Virus record (IMG/VR): IMGVR_UViG_3300008266_000098
Location: 1 to 46,223 of that record
Source: a virus
DNA length: 46,223 nucleotides
Strand: one strand, 5' to 3'
Shown here: piece after piece, positions 1 to 8,716 of the stretch
Layout: every line of letters begins with the position of its first letter
Numbering within the stretch: the first letter of the stretch is position 1
The notes under the pieces: generated by a model
The model's input: only the letters and a program-made list of their open reading frames with translations
The model's database searches: none
What the model was told of the DNA's origin: nothing
Made by a program: the position numbers and the translations under genes

Positions 1-114
1 ACGATCAACCGGAAGCGCGTCGCCGGGGACCACACCGCAGAGGTGGAGCGTCGCCGGGTGGCCAAGGAGGCGAACACTCGGGACGCCATCCGCTTCATGC
101 TGGAGAACCCCGGC
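1..114. repeat. Terminal overlap of a circular assembly, left copy
   Basis: These 114 bases are identical to 46110-46223. The overlap lies inside an open reading frame that stays in phase when the ends are joined, so it looks like the redundancy of a circular assembly rather than the biological terminal repeat of the virion DNA. Removing one copy gives 46,109 bp. Confidence 0.95.
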
Positions 115-2208
115 AAGCCCATCCCCGAGGACCTCCTTGCGCGTGGCGAGAAGGAGGACGGCTCGTTCCGCAAGGACGTGCTGACTTGGGGCGAGAGCAT
201 CCGGTCCGCCAAGAAGGGCCAGAACGAGGGCGCCGTGGCGGAGGTCCAGCGGGACATCATCAACGGCGGCGGCATGCGGGCCTTCAAGGCTGCGCTGGAC
301 CACGGCGTGTTCTCCTCCCCGGATGAGATGCGCTCGGCGTTCCGCTTGGCGGAGGACATCGAGAAGAACCGGGAGACCTACGGCGAGGCCCTCAAGTCCG
401 ACGCCGTGAAGAAGACGATGGACCTCATTAAGGAGCGGACTGCCAGCAGCAAGGACCTCGGCAAGCCGTTCGCGGACAAGGGGCTCAGTGACATCGGGCG
501 AGAGGCGCAGTACGACTTCCGCCGCCTCGTCCTCGACTGGGTCATTCGCAACCCGCAGGACGCCAAGGACGCCAACAAGCTGGACATCGCCATCGAGGCC
601 ATCTCCAAGCGCATCACCGACCGCATCTCTCGGGCTGGCGGTGGCGTTGGCGCCGAGCAGTACGATAGGCGAGGTCTGGAGAAGCTGGAGAGCCCCTTCC
701 GTCCGGCGCCGAGGGATGGGTCCGCCCCGAAGCCCGACGCCCCTGCTGGCCCCTCTCAGGCCGCCCCTGTGGCCCCTGCCGCTCCCGCCGCTCCGGGTCA
801 ACCGCCAGCCGCTCCGGGTCAACCTCCTGCCGCACCTGCCGCCCCCACCGCTCCGGCAACTCCGGGTCCCAAGGGCGAGCCGGTTCCGGGCCTCAAGCTC
901 GGCGTCACCCGCAGGCCGGACGGCACGTCCTACGCCATCACGGAGGACGGCAAGGGCGGGTACGTCTACCAGTACGATCCGGGCGGCGCACGGTGGTCCA
1001 AGCCTGTGCCGTACGCTATGACCCCTGCCACCCCCGGAGCCCAGCCCAATGTGCCTCCCGTTCCCACCGCTACGCCCCAACCCGGAGCAGCAGCAGCAGG
1101 CGCTCCTAGCGTGGCTCCTGTTCCTCCAGCAGCAGTCGCAGCGCCTACGGGAGGGGAGGGCCTTAATGCAACTCAGGGCCTCGCAGCAGCAGCCGCCGAC
1201 GCAGTCGCCCCCATTGGGGAAGCTGTACGGACTTCGCCCGCAGCACGGGCTCTGGGATGGCTTCGAGACTTCGCACGGCGAGACCGCACCGGAGAGCCCA
1301 CCAACGCCCTCCGAGACGCCGTAGCCCCGACGCTGGACGCCATCCGACAGGGGGCACAGCCGGCGCTCGACAACATGAAGATGCAGCCCCGCATGAAGCA
1401 GCCCGAGGGGGAGACCCTTGGGGCGAGAGCACTGCGCGGCATCACCTCCATGCTCGGGATGGACGGACCCAAGGCACCGGCCCCCGATGGCGGCGAAGGG
1501 GCACGGGTCCTCGACCGGATCAAGGCGCAGAACCCGCAGTACGATGAGGATGCGGCGCCCAGCCCGGAACACACCAAGGCCGTCTCGGACGCCATCCGCG
1601 CGGCTATCACCTCCACCCGCTACCGACCGAAAGGCACCTTCGCTTTGAGCACACTGAAAGACAACCCCGTCGCCTCCAAGCTGCTGGACTTCGTGGCAGG
1701 CCCCGAGAGCAACGGGAACTACAACGCCGTCTGGGGCAAGGCGAACAACTCCGAGGACCTCTCCCAGTACACGGTGCAGGAAATCCTCGACCGCCAGACC
1801 CGTACGGTACAGCGCGGTGGCCAGTCCGCCACGGGTCGCTACCAGTTCATCAAGCGGACCCTGCTGGGCCTCGTGAATGAACTCGACATCCCGCGCTCCG
1901 CCAAGTTCACCCCCGAGTTGCAGGACCAGTTGGGCCTCGCCCTGCTGGAGCGTCGTGGCCTCTCCAAGTTCCAGCGTGGCGAGATCACGGCGGAGCAGTT
2001 CGGCAACAACCTCGCGCTGGAGTGGGCGTCCCTGCCCAACCTCCGCACCCAGAAGGCGGGCGACCGGGTCAACCCTCGTGGCGTCTCGGCGTACGCGGGT
2101 GACGGCCTCAACAAGTCGCACGTGAAGCCGGAGGAAGTCGAGGCGCTCCTCGGAGACCTCGCCGGCAAGACCACGAAGACCCCGCGCAAGCCCCGCAGCA
2201 ACGCCTAG
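1..2208 (+). CDS. Internal virion protein with lysozyme-like domain, C-terminal part (gene split by the window cut)
   Basis: This is the 3' part of the gene that starts at 45219. The frame is open from base 1 and the joined product is about 1032 residues. By position (after the gp14-like gene, before the gp16-like gene) it corresponds to T7 gp15, a core protein ejected into the host envelope. Joined residues about 536-680 are a Pro/Ala-rich low-complexity linker. Residues about 858-970 look like a muramidase or transglycosylase: VAGPESNGNYNAV with candidate catalytic Glu near 866, then GRYQFIK, typical of phage lysozyme-fold domains that clear peptidoglycan during ejection. In T7 the transglycosylase is at the N-terminus of gp16 instead. 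The GTG at 43 is only an internal codon, not the start. Confidence 0.85.
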   Translation, partial: TINRKRVAGDHTAEVERRRVAKEANTRDAIRFMLENPGKPIPEDLLARGEKEDGSFRKDVLTWGESIRSAKKGQNEGAVAEVQRDIINGGGMRAFKAALDHGVFSSPDEMRSAFRLAEDIEKNRETYGEALKSDAVKKTMDLIKERTASSKDLGKPFADKGLSDIGREAQYDFRRLVLDWVIRNPQDAKDANKLDIAIEAISKRITDRISRAGGGVGAEQYDRRGLEKLESPFRPAPRDGSAPKPDAPAGPSQAAPVAPAAPAAPGQPPAAPGQPPAAPAAPTAPATPGPKGEPVPGLKLGVTRRPDGTSYAITEDGKGGYVYQYDPGGARWSKPVPYAMTPATPGAQPNVPPVPTATPQPGAAAAGAPSVAPVPPAAVAAPTGGEGLNATQGLAAAAADAVAPIGEAVRTSPAARALGWLRDFARRDRTGEPTNALRDAVAPTLDAIRQGAQPALDNMKMQPRMKQPEGETLGARALRGITSMLGMDGPKAPAPDGGEGARVLDRIKAQNPQYDEDAAPSPEHTKAVSDAIRAAITSTRYRPKGTFALSTLKDNPVASKLLDFVAGPESNGNYNAVWGKANNSEDLSQYTVQEILDRQTRTVQRGGQSATGRYQFIKRTLLGLVNELDIPRSAKFTPELQDQLGLALLERRGLSKFQRGEITAEQFGNNLALEWASLPNLRTQKAGDRVNPRGVSAYAGDGLNKSHVKPEEVEALLGDLAGKTTKTPRKPRSNA

Positions 2209-2223
2209 TAGGAGACCAGCCAC

Positions 2224-5200
2224 ATGGCCGGAGAGAACCCCGAAGCCGACGTTACCGTCCCGTCCACGGGCATCATGCCCTACGCCGAGGATGCCCCGGA
2301 GATCGGTGCCGCTCCGGCCATGCCCGCTGCTCCCACCGCTGCGCCTGCGCGGACGTGGGGTGACACCTTTGGCGACCTCGGGCAAGCCGCACTGGGCGGT
2401 GCCGCCGAAGCCGTCTTCGAGACCAAGGACTTCGTGCTGGGCGAGGTGCCGCGTGAACAGCGGTCCACCATGCGTGCCCAGATCGAGGACAACACGGCCC
2501 GCCTCAAGAAGGAGGGGATGGCCAACGCCTTCGTCGCCGGGGTCTCGCAGTTCGCTGTGGGCCTCATCGGCGTCGGCAAAATCCTCAAGCCCATCCAAGC
2601 GGTCCAGAAGCTCTCCAAGGCGGGGGCCGTGGGCAAGGCGGCGGTGGAGATCGGCAAGGGTGCGGCGGTTGGCGCCATCGCGTTCGACCCCCACGAGGAG
2701 CGTCTCAGCAACATCGTGGAGGCGTTCCCCACCCTGTCCAACCCCATGACCCGGTACCTCGCGGCGGACCCCACGGACACCGCTGCGGAGGGCCGCCTCA
2801 AGAACGCCATCGAGGGCATTGGTCTGGACTTCGCCATGATCGGCCTCATCGCTGGTGGCGCCAAGGTCCTCAAGTCGCTCAAGTCGGGCGATGAGGCGGG
2901 CGTCGCGGCGGGCGTCAAGGAGATCGAGGCGGGTCAGGCCACCCTCGCGGCCAAGGAGGCGGAGGCGGCAGGGGAAGTCGTCACCCTCGTGCCCAACCAG
3001 ACGGCAGCACTCAAGGCAGACGGCCTCACCCCCCAGTCGGCACCCAAGGTCCCGGACCTCGTGGAGGTGAACGACATCGACATGCCCCGGCTGCTCACCG
3101 CCTCGCGGGACGACGCCATGGCCATCTCCACGTTCGGGTCCTACGAGGACGCCCTCAAGGCGGGCCACGTGTTCTCGAAGGAGAAGATGCCGTGGCAGAA
3201 GCTCGTGGAGGGTGAGCCCAACGCCGCCGACATGCTGCTGGGCCGCCTCGCGGAGAGCCGCAAGTTGGAACTGGACGCCATCAAGGGCGGAGACGTTCTG
3301 TCTGACGCCACGGTGGACCGCTCCGTCCGCGCCATGACCCGCGCCTTCAACGTGGACCCTGCGGCTGTCACCGGGGAGATCATCCGGGCAGGCGAGGCGG
3401 CGAGCACCATGGTCGCCAACATGGAGGCCGCCTTCGGGGTCGCCTCCCGCGCGTCCTCGGACCTGTGGACCATGGCCGCCCGTATCGACGCTGGGGACTT
3501 CACGGCGTGGGGCGGGTCGAAGGACGCGGCGGAGCAGGCGCTCAAGGACATGGCCTCCGTGACCGCCACCTATCTGGGGAACGCCAAGTCCATCCTGTCC
3601 AACTCGGCGCGGGCCATGCGGCGTGCCCGGAGCGACTTCGTCCTCAAGCCGGAGGACCTCGCGCGGTACAACGAGATCGACCCCGCGCAGTTGGCCAAGC
3701 TGATCGTTGCGTCCGGTGGCGACCCTGCCGCTATGTCCAAGGCCCTCGGCCCCGGCATGGTGGCCCGCATCCGGGACGGCGCCCAGTTCCTCTACGTGAA
3801 CAACCTGCTCTGGGGCTGGCGGACCCACTTCGTCAACATGACCACCAACCTGTACATGGTCGGGGGTCGGCCCATGGAGCGGATCATCGGGTCCTTCGCC
3901 ACCGGGGCGGAGGCCGGGCAGCGCATCCGGGCGGAGAACTTCAAGCAGTACCACTACATGGGCGCCTCCCTGCACGATGCGTGGACGGCGGCGGTCCAGA
4001 CGTACAAGTCCGGCGACAGCGTGATGTCCCCCCACAACGCCAACGAGGCGGTGAACATGGGCGGCAGCACGGGCAAGGCCATCGCGGAGATGCCGTGGAA
4101 GGAGATGGACAGCGTGGGGAACATCCTCCACAACGCCCTCGCCTTCGGGGCCAAGGCCATCGGTCAGCCCACCCGGCTCCTCGGCACGGTGGACGAGTTG
4201 GTCAAGCAGACGGTCTACCGCTCCAAGGTCCAGAGCATGGCGTTCGTTGACGGCGCCGAGCAGGGCCTCAAGGGGCAGGACCTCACGGACTACGTCAAGA
4301 AGGCCCTGATGGACAGCTTCGATGACGAGGGCCGCGCTCTCGACACTCGGGCACTCCAAGAGGCGATGGTCTCCACGTTCCAGCAGGAGCTTCTGCCGGG
4401 GACCATCGGGCGGTCGGTCGCCAACTTCACCGCAGCCCAGCCGTGGTCACGTTTCATCCTGCCGTTCGTCCGCACCCCCACCAATGTCTTGCGTATGGGG
4501 ATCAAGATGACGCCGGGCCTCAACGTGCTCCAGACGGAGTACCGGGCGATGATTAGCGGGTCGATGGGTCCCGAGATGCAGGCGCAGGCCGTGGGGCAGA
4601 TGTCCATGGGTGCCCTGTTCATGGGGACCGCAGCCCACCTCGCCCACTCCGGGATGATGACGGGCGGCGGACCTACGGACCGGGCCGAGCGGGACCTGCT
4701 GCTCTCGACTGGGTGGCAGCCCTACTCGTTCGTCCGCACCGGCCCCAACGGCGAGAAGACGTACGTGCCCTACGGCAGGTATGACCCTATCGCCATGCCC
4801 TTCGGCATCATCGCTGACATCGTCGCGGCCCTCCACGCGGTGGACCCCGATGACGAGACGGTGGCCGACCGGGCTCAGACTGTCATGACCGGCGCTCTCG
4901 TGAGCCTCGCCAAGCAGTTCGGCAACAAGACGTACCTCATGTCCATCAACCAAGCGATGGACGCGATCATGGACCCGGACCGGAACATGGGGAAGACGGC
5001 GGGCACGATGGCCAGCAACTTCATCCCCTTCGCGTCCAACCTGCGGCAGTTCAACCAAGACCCCTACATGCGGGACGCGAGGGACTTCACCGACAAGTTC
5101 ATCGCTACCATCCCCGGCCTCTCGGAGACGATCCCTCCGAAGCGGGACGTGTGGGGCGACCCCCGGTCCACCTACAAGGGGCTGTGGGTCTCGACGCCTG

Positions 5201-5697
5201 CCGATGAGGTGGACGCCGAGGTGCGACGCATGGTCGAGGACAGCGGCATGGTCATCGGGCCGGTACCTCCGGTCCGCAACGGTGCCGACCTCCGGGACAT
5301 CGTCATGGAGGATGGACGCAACGCCTACGACCGGATGGTGGAGCTTTCCGCCCAGCCGGGAGAGGGGGCGCCCCGCCTCAAGCAGGTGGTGGGGGAGATC
5401 ATGGCGACCGAGGCTTACAAGGTGGCACCCGATGGGGCCGCCGAGGTCAAGGGCACCAAGCAGGCTATGATCGCCGGGACCATCTCCAACTACCGGGACG
5501 CAGCCTTCCAACAGTTGCGGGCCGACAAGAACGTGCGTGAGGCCCTCCTCGCCCGTGAACAGGCCGTCGCGGACGCCTACGCCACCCAGCGTGGTAAGGA
5601 GACCGGGGCGGTGAAGCCAGCCGAGCGTCGGCAGGTGGAGGAACTGGGGGCATCGCTCGGGGTAGACCTCGGCGGCATCCTCGGCAATCGACAGTAA
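2224..5697 (+). CDS. Large internal virion / DNA ejection protein (gp16-like), 1157 aa
   Basis: The start is ATG preceded by GGAGA, 15 bp after the previous gene. Position and length match T7 gp16 (1318 aa), the inner-core protein that forms part of the trans-envelope ejection channel. The N-terminus is Ala/Pro-rich. The middle (about residues 520-560) carries FLYVNNLLWGWRTHFVNMT, and the C-terminal half has PWSRFILPFVRTPTNVLRMG followed by a Gly/Ala/Met-rich hydrophobic stretch and GWQPYSFV...VPYGRYDP, an arrangement common in large podophage core proteins. No transglycosylase motif is visible here; that activity appears to sit in the preceding protein. The family call rests on synteny and these motifs. 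Confidence 0.8.
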   Translation: MAGENPEADVTVPSTGIMPYAEDAPEIGAAPAMPAAPTAAPARTWGDTFGDLGQAALGGAAEAVFETKDFVLGEVPREQRSTMRAQIEDNTARLKKEGMANAFVAGVSQFAVGLIGVGKILKPIQAVQKLSKAGAVGKAAVEIGKGAAVGAIAFDPHEERLSNIVEAFPTLSNPMTRYLAADPTDTAAEGRLKNAIEGIGLDFAMIGLIAGGAKVLKSLKSGDEAGVAAGVKEIEAGQATLAAKEAEAAGEVVTLVPNQTAALKADGLTPQSAPKVPDLVEVNDIDMPRLLTASRDDAMAISTFGSYEDALKAGHVFSKEKMPWQKLVEGEPNAADMLLGRLAESRKLELDAIKGGDVLSDATVDRSVRAMTRAFNVDPAAVTGEIIRAGEAASTMVANMEAAFGVASRASSDLWTMAARIDAGDFTAWGGSKDAAEQALKDMASVTATYLGNAKSILSNSARAMRRARSDFVLKPEDLARYNEIDPAQLAKLIVASGGDPAAMSKALGPGMVARIRDGAQFLYVNNLLWGWRTHFVNMTTNLYMVGGRPMERIIGSFATGAEAGQRIRAENFKQYHYMGASLHDAWTAAVQTYKSGDSVMSPHNANEAVNMGGSTGKAIAEMPWKEMDSVGNILHNALAFGAKAIGQPTRLLGTVDELVKQTVYRSKVQSMAFVDGAEQGLKGQDLTDYVKKALMDSFDDEGRALDTRALQEAMVSTFQQELLPGTIGRSVANFTAAQPWSRFILPFVRTPTNVLRMGIKMTPGLNVLQTEYRAMISGSMGPEMQAQAVGQMSMGALFMGTAAHLAHSGMMTGGGPTDRAERDLLLSTGWQPYSFVRTGPNGEKTYVPYGRYDPIAMPFGIIADIVAALHAVDPDDETVADRAQTVMTGALVSLAKQFGNKTYLMSINQAMDAIMDPDRNMGKTAGTMASNFIPFASNLRQFNQDPYMRDARDFTDKFIATIPGLSETIPPKRDVWGDPRSTYKGLWVSTPADEVDAEVRRMVEDSGMVIGPVPPVRNGADLRDIVMEDGRNAYDRMVELSAQPGEGAPRLKQVVGEIMATEAYKVAPDGAAEVKGTKQAMIAGTISNYRDAAFQQLRADKNVREALLAREQAVADAYATQRGKETGAVKPAERRQVEELGASLGVDLGGILGNRQ

Positions 5698-5703
5698 CAG
5701 CAG

Positions 5704-5720
5704 AAGGAAGCACGCAACTG
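5704..5720 (+). promoter_or_regulatory. Ribosome binding site supporting a CTG start for the tail fibre
   Basis: AAGGAAG at 5704-5710 is a good Shine-Dalgarno sequence and sits 7 bases before CTG at 5718. The first conventional start in frame, TTG at 5736, has no such site and would remove the conserved YQL segment of the T7 tail-fibre N-terminus. The CTG is therefore the best-supported start. Confidence 0.6.
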
Positions 5721-7457
5721 CCCTACAGCTACCAGTTGGGCTCGACGGACGGGGTGAGCGCTCAGGTGCTCGTCCCGTTCCCGTTCCTGTCCCGACAGCA
5801 CGTCGCCGTCATGATTGGCGGTGTCACCATCCCGAGCAGCGACTACACGTGGCTCAATGACGGGGAGATCGTGCTCGACGCGGTACCCGCCACCGGTCTC
5901 AGCAAGGAGGTGCGGCGCACCACCCCGAGGTCGGCCCCCGCAGTCGTCTTCTCGACCGGGAACATCACCTCCCAGAACCTCAACACGGAGGTCCTCCAGC
6001 TTCTCTACATCACGCAGGAGCAGTTGGACACGGTGCTGGACACCCGGTCACTCCGGGTCCCCCTTGGCGAAAGCGTCGGGGACCTCCCGCCCTACGCCGA
6101 GCTGGTCTCCAAGCTCCTGTACTTCGATGAGTTGCGGCGACCCGTGGGCTTCGCACCCAATCAGGTGGACATCGCCCAGACCGGCCCCGATACGGTCGGC
6201 TCGCTGGAACTCAAGGTCAACAGCATCGAGGAGGAGAACTACAAGGCCGGCTCGGTGTCCTTCCGGGCGATGGCCACGGGTCTGGTCCGCATGCCGGCCA
6301 CGGCGGATGTCGAGGTGTTCGTGGCGGCGGCTGGCAGCAACCTCAACCCCGGCACAACGGTGGCACCCTACGCCACCATCGAGTACGCCTACGAGCGGAT
6401 CAAGTCGCTGCTGGACATGCGGGGCTTCTCGCTGACCATCAAGGTGCGCGGCACGCTCAACGTTCCGGGGTGGCTCAAGGGCGAGATCGACAACTGCCCG
6501 TGGGTCTACGTCGAGGGTGACACCTACTCGTCCGGGGACCAGAGCACGTGGGGCGTCGCCTCGTTCAACCCCGCGACCGACAGCATGAACCTCTCGGTGG
6601 CCTACGGGGCGAGGGTCCACGTGCGGGGCATCCGGGTGGGTCACAACGTCGGCAACGGCCTCGTGTCCATCTACAACGGCATCCTGCGGTACTCCAACAT
6701 CAAGTTCTACGGGGTGGAGGCCGTCAACGGCACCCACGTGTGGGCGACGCAGGGCGGACAGGCGGACGCCTTCCTGACCAACCTTATCTACGGCGGCGCG
6801 GGGTCCCACATCCAGACCTCGCACTTGGGGCGGTTCCGCATCACGAACGACGCGGCGAACGGGGTGGTGTCCATCACGTTCCTCCAAGCCAACGTCACGT
6901 TCAACATCGCGGCGATCTACGTGCTCAACGGCGAGGTGATCCTCACGGCGGTACGTCCGGTCGGTGGGGCGTTCAACCCTGCGGGCTTCACGGCCACGGG
7001 GCGCCAGTTCTTCATCGACGGCGTGCTGGCAACGATCCAGTGCTACGGCACCCAGTGGCCCCTGTCCGGGGACATCTTCGGGACCATCAACGGCAAGGCT
7101 GCTCGCACCGAGATCAGGGGCGGCGTCCTGTACAGCTACATGATGGCCCCGGCGCTGACCACCGGCACCATTAACGACTACCACCCGGTGACGGCGGACT
7201 TCGTCCTGTCCGATGTGTCCACGGTGTGCGTCTCCGCCTCCGGTGCCATCACCATCACGGGCCTCTTCTCGGGGACCATGGTGGACGGTCAGGCGATCAC
7301 CCTCATCAATGTCGGCGGGACCACGTGGACCCTCAAGAACAACGATGCGGGCTCCATCGCTGCGGACCGGATGATCCTCGGGGCGGACTTCACTCTGGCC
7401 TCCGCCGGCTGCATCACCTTGCAGTGGATCGGCGGGTTCTGGTTCCGCCGTGGCTGA
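5718..7457 (+). CDS. Tail fibre / tailspike with T7 gp17-like N-terminus
   Basis: Receptor-binding tail appendage. The N-terminal ~110 residues match the T7 gp17 virion-anchoring domain: PYSYQLGSTDG, then VPFPFLSRQHVAV, then a TTPRS...NLNTEVLQLLYITQEQLD segment before a coiled-coil-like stretch. From about residue 200, EVFVAAAGSNLNPGTTVAPY followed by an ATIEYAYERI helix is the usual opening of a pectin-lyase-like beta-helix, as in tailspikes that bind or cut surface polysaccharide. The last ~90 residues are Gly/Thr-rich beta structure ending GGFWFRRG. I start it at CTG 5718 (579 codons) because of the ribosome site and the conserved N-terminus; a TTG 5736 start would give 573 aa. Enzymatic activity cannot be read from the sequence. 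Confidence 0.85.
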   Translation: MPYSYQLGSTDGVSAQVLVPFPFLSRQHVAVMIGGVTIPSSDYTWLNDGEIVLDAVPATGLSKEVRRTTPRSAPAVVFSTGNITSQNLNTEVLQLLYITQEQLDTVLDTRSLRVPLGESVGDLPPYAELVSKLLYFDELRRPVGFAPNQVDIAQTGPDTVGSLELKVNSIEEENYKAGSVSFRAMATGLVRMPATADVEVFVAAAGSNLNPGTTVAPYATIEYAYERIKSLLDMRGFSLTIKVRGTLNVPGWLKGEIDNCPWVYVEGDTYSSGDQSTWGVASFNPATDSMNLSVAYGARVHVRGIRVGHNVGNGLVSIYNGILRYSNIKFYGVEAVNGTHVWATQGGQADAFLTNLIYGGAGSHIQTSHLGRFRITNDAANGVVSITFLQANVTFNIAAIYVLNGEVILTAVRPVGGAFNPAGFTATGRQFFIDGVLATIQCYGTQWPLSGDIFGTINGKAARTEIRGGVLYSYMMAPALTTGTINDYHPVTADFVLSDVSTVCVSASGAITITGLFSGTMVDGQAITLINVGGTTWTLKNNDAGSIAADRMILGADFTLASAGCITLQWIGGFWFRRG

Positions 7458-7746
7458 CCCTGAGGAGCTTGGGTCCAAGCGGAACATCATCCTCGGCTAT
7501 GAGAAGGTCGCGGAGATCGACAACAAGCTGGGCGTCATCGGCACCAAGGTTGACGCCCTCGTAGACGCACGGGAAGACGACAGGCGGTCCCACATGGACC
7601 ACGAGGTCCGCCTCCGCTCCCTTGAACTCACCCTCGCTGGGGTCATCGCATCGGGCAGTTCCTCCAAGAACGTCTGGGTGTGGGTCTTCGGCGCCGTCGT
7701 CTCGGCAGTCACCATTGGGGTCGGACTGCTGAACTACTTCAAGTGA
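7450..7746 (+). CDS. XhlA/holin-like membrane protein, 98 aa
   Basis: The GTG start overlaps the end of the tail-fibre gene. Residues 1-70 are polar and helical (EKVAEIDNKLGVIGTKVDAL, then EVRLRSLELTL), and residues about 74-96 form one membrane segment (NVWVWVFGAVVSAVTIGVGL). A helical N-terminal part plus a C-terminal membrane anchor is the plan of XhlA-type lysis accessory proteins. The slot after the tail fibre is where T7 carries its holin (gp17.5). Function is inferred from topology and position. A second holin candidate is at 24033. Confidence 0.55.
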   Translation: MADPEELGSKRNIILGYEKVAEIDNKLGVIGTKVDALVDAREDDRRSHMDHEVRLRSLELTLAGVIASGSSSKNVWVWVFGAVVSAVTIGVGLLNYFK

Positions 7747-7772
7747 CCCCATTCACAAGGAACACATCACAC

Positions 7773-8156
7773 ATGGCAATCTCCATCGGCCAGAAGCGCA
7801 TCATCGACTGGATCATCCCGGCCACCGAGCTTGCGGCGGGTACCGCCATCGAGTTCATCGCCGCCGAGAACGGCAGCATCGAGGGTCTCGCCACCATCGT
7901 CCAGACGGCCATCGTCACGGGCGGCGTCGTCACGGTGAACATCAACGGCGTCGCGGTTGTCGGCCTGTCCAACACCGTGGCGGACGCTGCGGCCAAGGGC
8001 GATGTCGTCGCGGAGGACACCCCGACCAAGCCGAGCGTCACCAACATCTTCGTCAAGGGCGACCGCATCTCCATCGTCCCCTCGGCGGCCTTCAACGGCG
8101 GTGGCGCTCTGGCGGGCTACCTGCGCTACAACACCGCCGCCGTCATCGACGCCTAA
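7773..8156 (+). CDS. Small beta-rich protein, probable virion component, 127 aa
   Basis: ATG start with AAGG upstream, between the holin-like gene and the small terminase. The sequence is rich in Ala, Val, Thr and Gly with alternating hydrophobic strands (IVTGGVVTVNINGVAVVGL) and resembles phage head- or tail-decoration proteins in composition. I do not recognise the family. Synteny inside the late operon makes a structural role likely, and it may work with the tail fibre. Confidence 0.55.
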   Translation: MAISIGQKRIIDWIIPATELAAGTAIEFIAAENGSIEGLATIVQTAIVTGGVVTVNINGVAVVGLSNTVADAAAKGDVVAEDTPTKPSVTNIFVKGDRISIVPSAAFNGGGALAGYLRYNTAAVIDA

Positions 8157-8161
8157 GACAC

Positions 8162-8452
8162 GTGGCGGACGAGGAGGACGGCGGCGGGGAGGACCACAAG
8201 GAGGAACTCCGGCGCATGGACAACATGCGGGTGGAGGATGTCATCCGGGCGGGGCATGCGGCCCTGCTCAAGGTCCTCACCGCCAAGATCGTGGCCGGCA
8301 CCGCGACCCATCAGGAGATGGCCATCCTGCGGAACCTGCTGCGCGACAACGGCATGACGCTGGGCGTACCGCCCGAGGGACAGTCCCCCGGCGTCGATGT
8401 CCCGCGCGACTTCCCGACCTACCCGGACGTGGAAGACTACGAGCACAAGTGA
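8162..8452 (+). CDS. terS: Terminase small subunit (gp18-like)
   Basis: 96 residues from GTG. T7 gp18 is 89 aa. The sequence is acidic at both ends with a central helical part (HAALLKVLTAKIVAGTATHQ, EMAILRNLLRDNGMTLGV) that resembles the pattern of gp18 and other short podophage small terminases. It lies two genes before the large terminase, as expected for the DNA-recognition subunit of the packaging motor. No strong ribosome site is visible; the start follows the stop of the previous gene by 5 bases. Confidence 0.7.
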   Translation: MADEEDGGGEDHKEELRRMDNMRVEDVIRAGHAALLKVLTAKIVAGTATHQEMAILRNLLRDNGMTLGVPPEGQSPGVDVPRDFPTYPDVEDYEHK

Positions 8453-8459
8453 CACCTCT

Positions 8460-8490
8460 GGTCCTCGGCGGGATAGTCCTGCCGGGGGCC
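8460..8490 (+). terminator. Hairpin after the small terminase gene
   Basis: 8460-8472 can pair with 8478-8490 over 13 positions (three G-T pairs) around the loop ATAGT. There is no clear T-run after it, so it may be a processing or attenuation hairpin rather than a full terminator. Confidence 0.45.
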
Positions 8491-8512
8491 GCTTAACGTT
8501 TCGGGAGAGAGC

Positions 8513-8716
8513 ATGCTTTACGTCATCCAGCGCAAGAAGGACGGCGCGTTCCTCAAGGGCCGGACCCGGTGGCGGGTTGAGTGGGTCACCGACCTCCAGT
8601 TGGCCCGCACGTACACTCGGCGGGGCGACGTGTCGAACTCCATCAACAACGGCCTGTGTCCGGTCGGGGACGAGGTCGAGGTGATCCGCGTCAAGTTGGC
8701 GGTGGCCGCCGACTGA
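8513..8716 (+). CDS. Hypothetical protein, 67 aa
   Basis: ATG start preceded by GGGAGAG. A small basic protein (KKDGAFLKGRTRWRVEWV). It overlaps the terminase start by one base (TGATG), so translation is probably coupled. No family recognised. In T7 the gene between gp18 and gp19 is the Rz homologue, but this product has no membrane segment or lipobox and is not a spanin. Confidence 0.65.
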   Translation: MLYVIQRKKDGAFLKGRTRWRVEWVTDLQLARTYTRRGDVSNSINNGLCPVGDEVEVIRVKLAVAAD

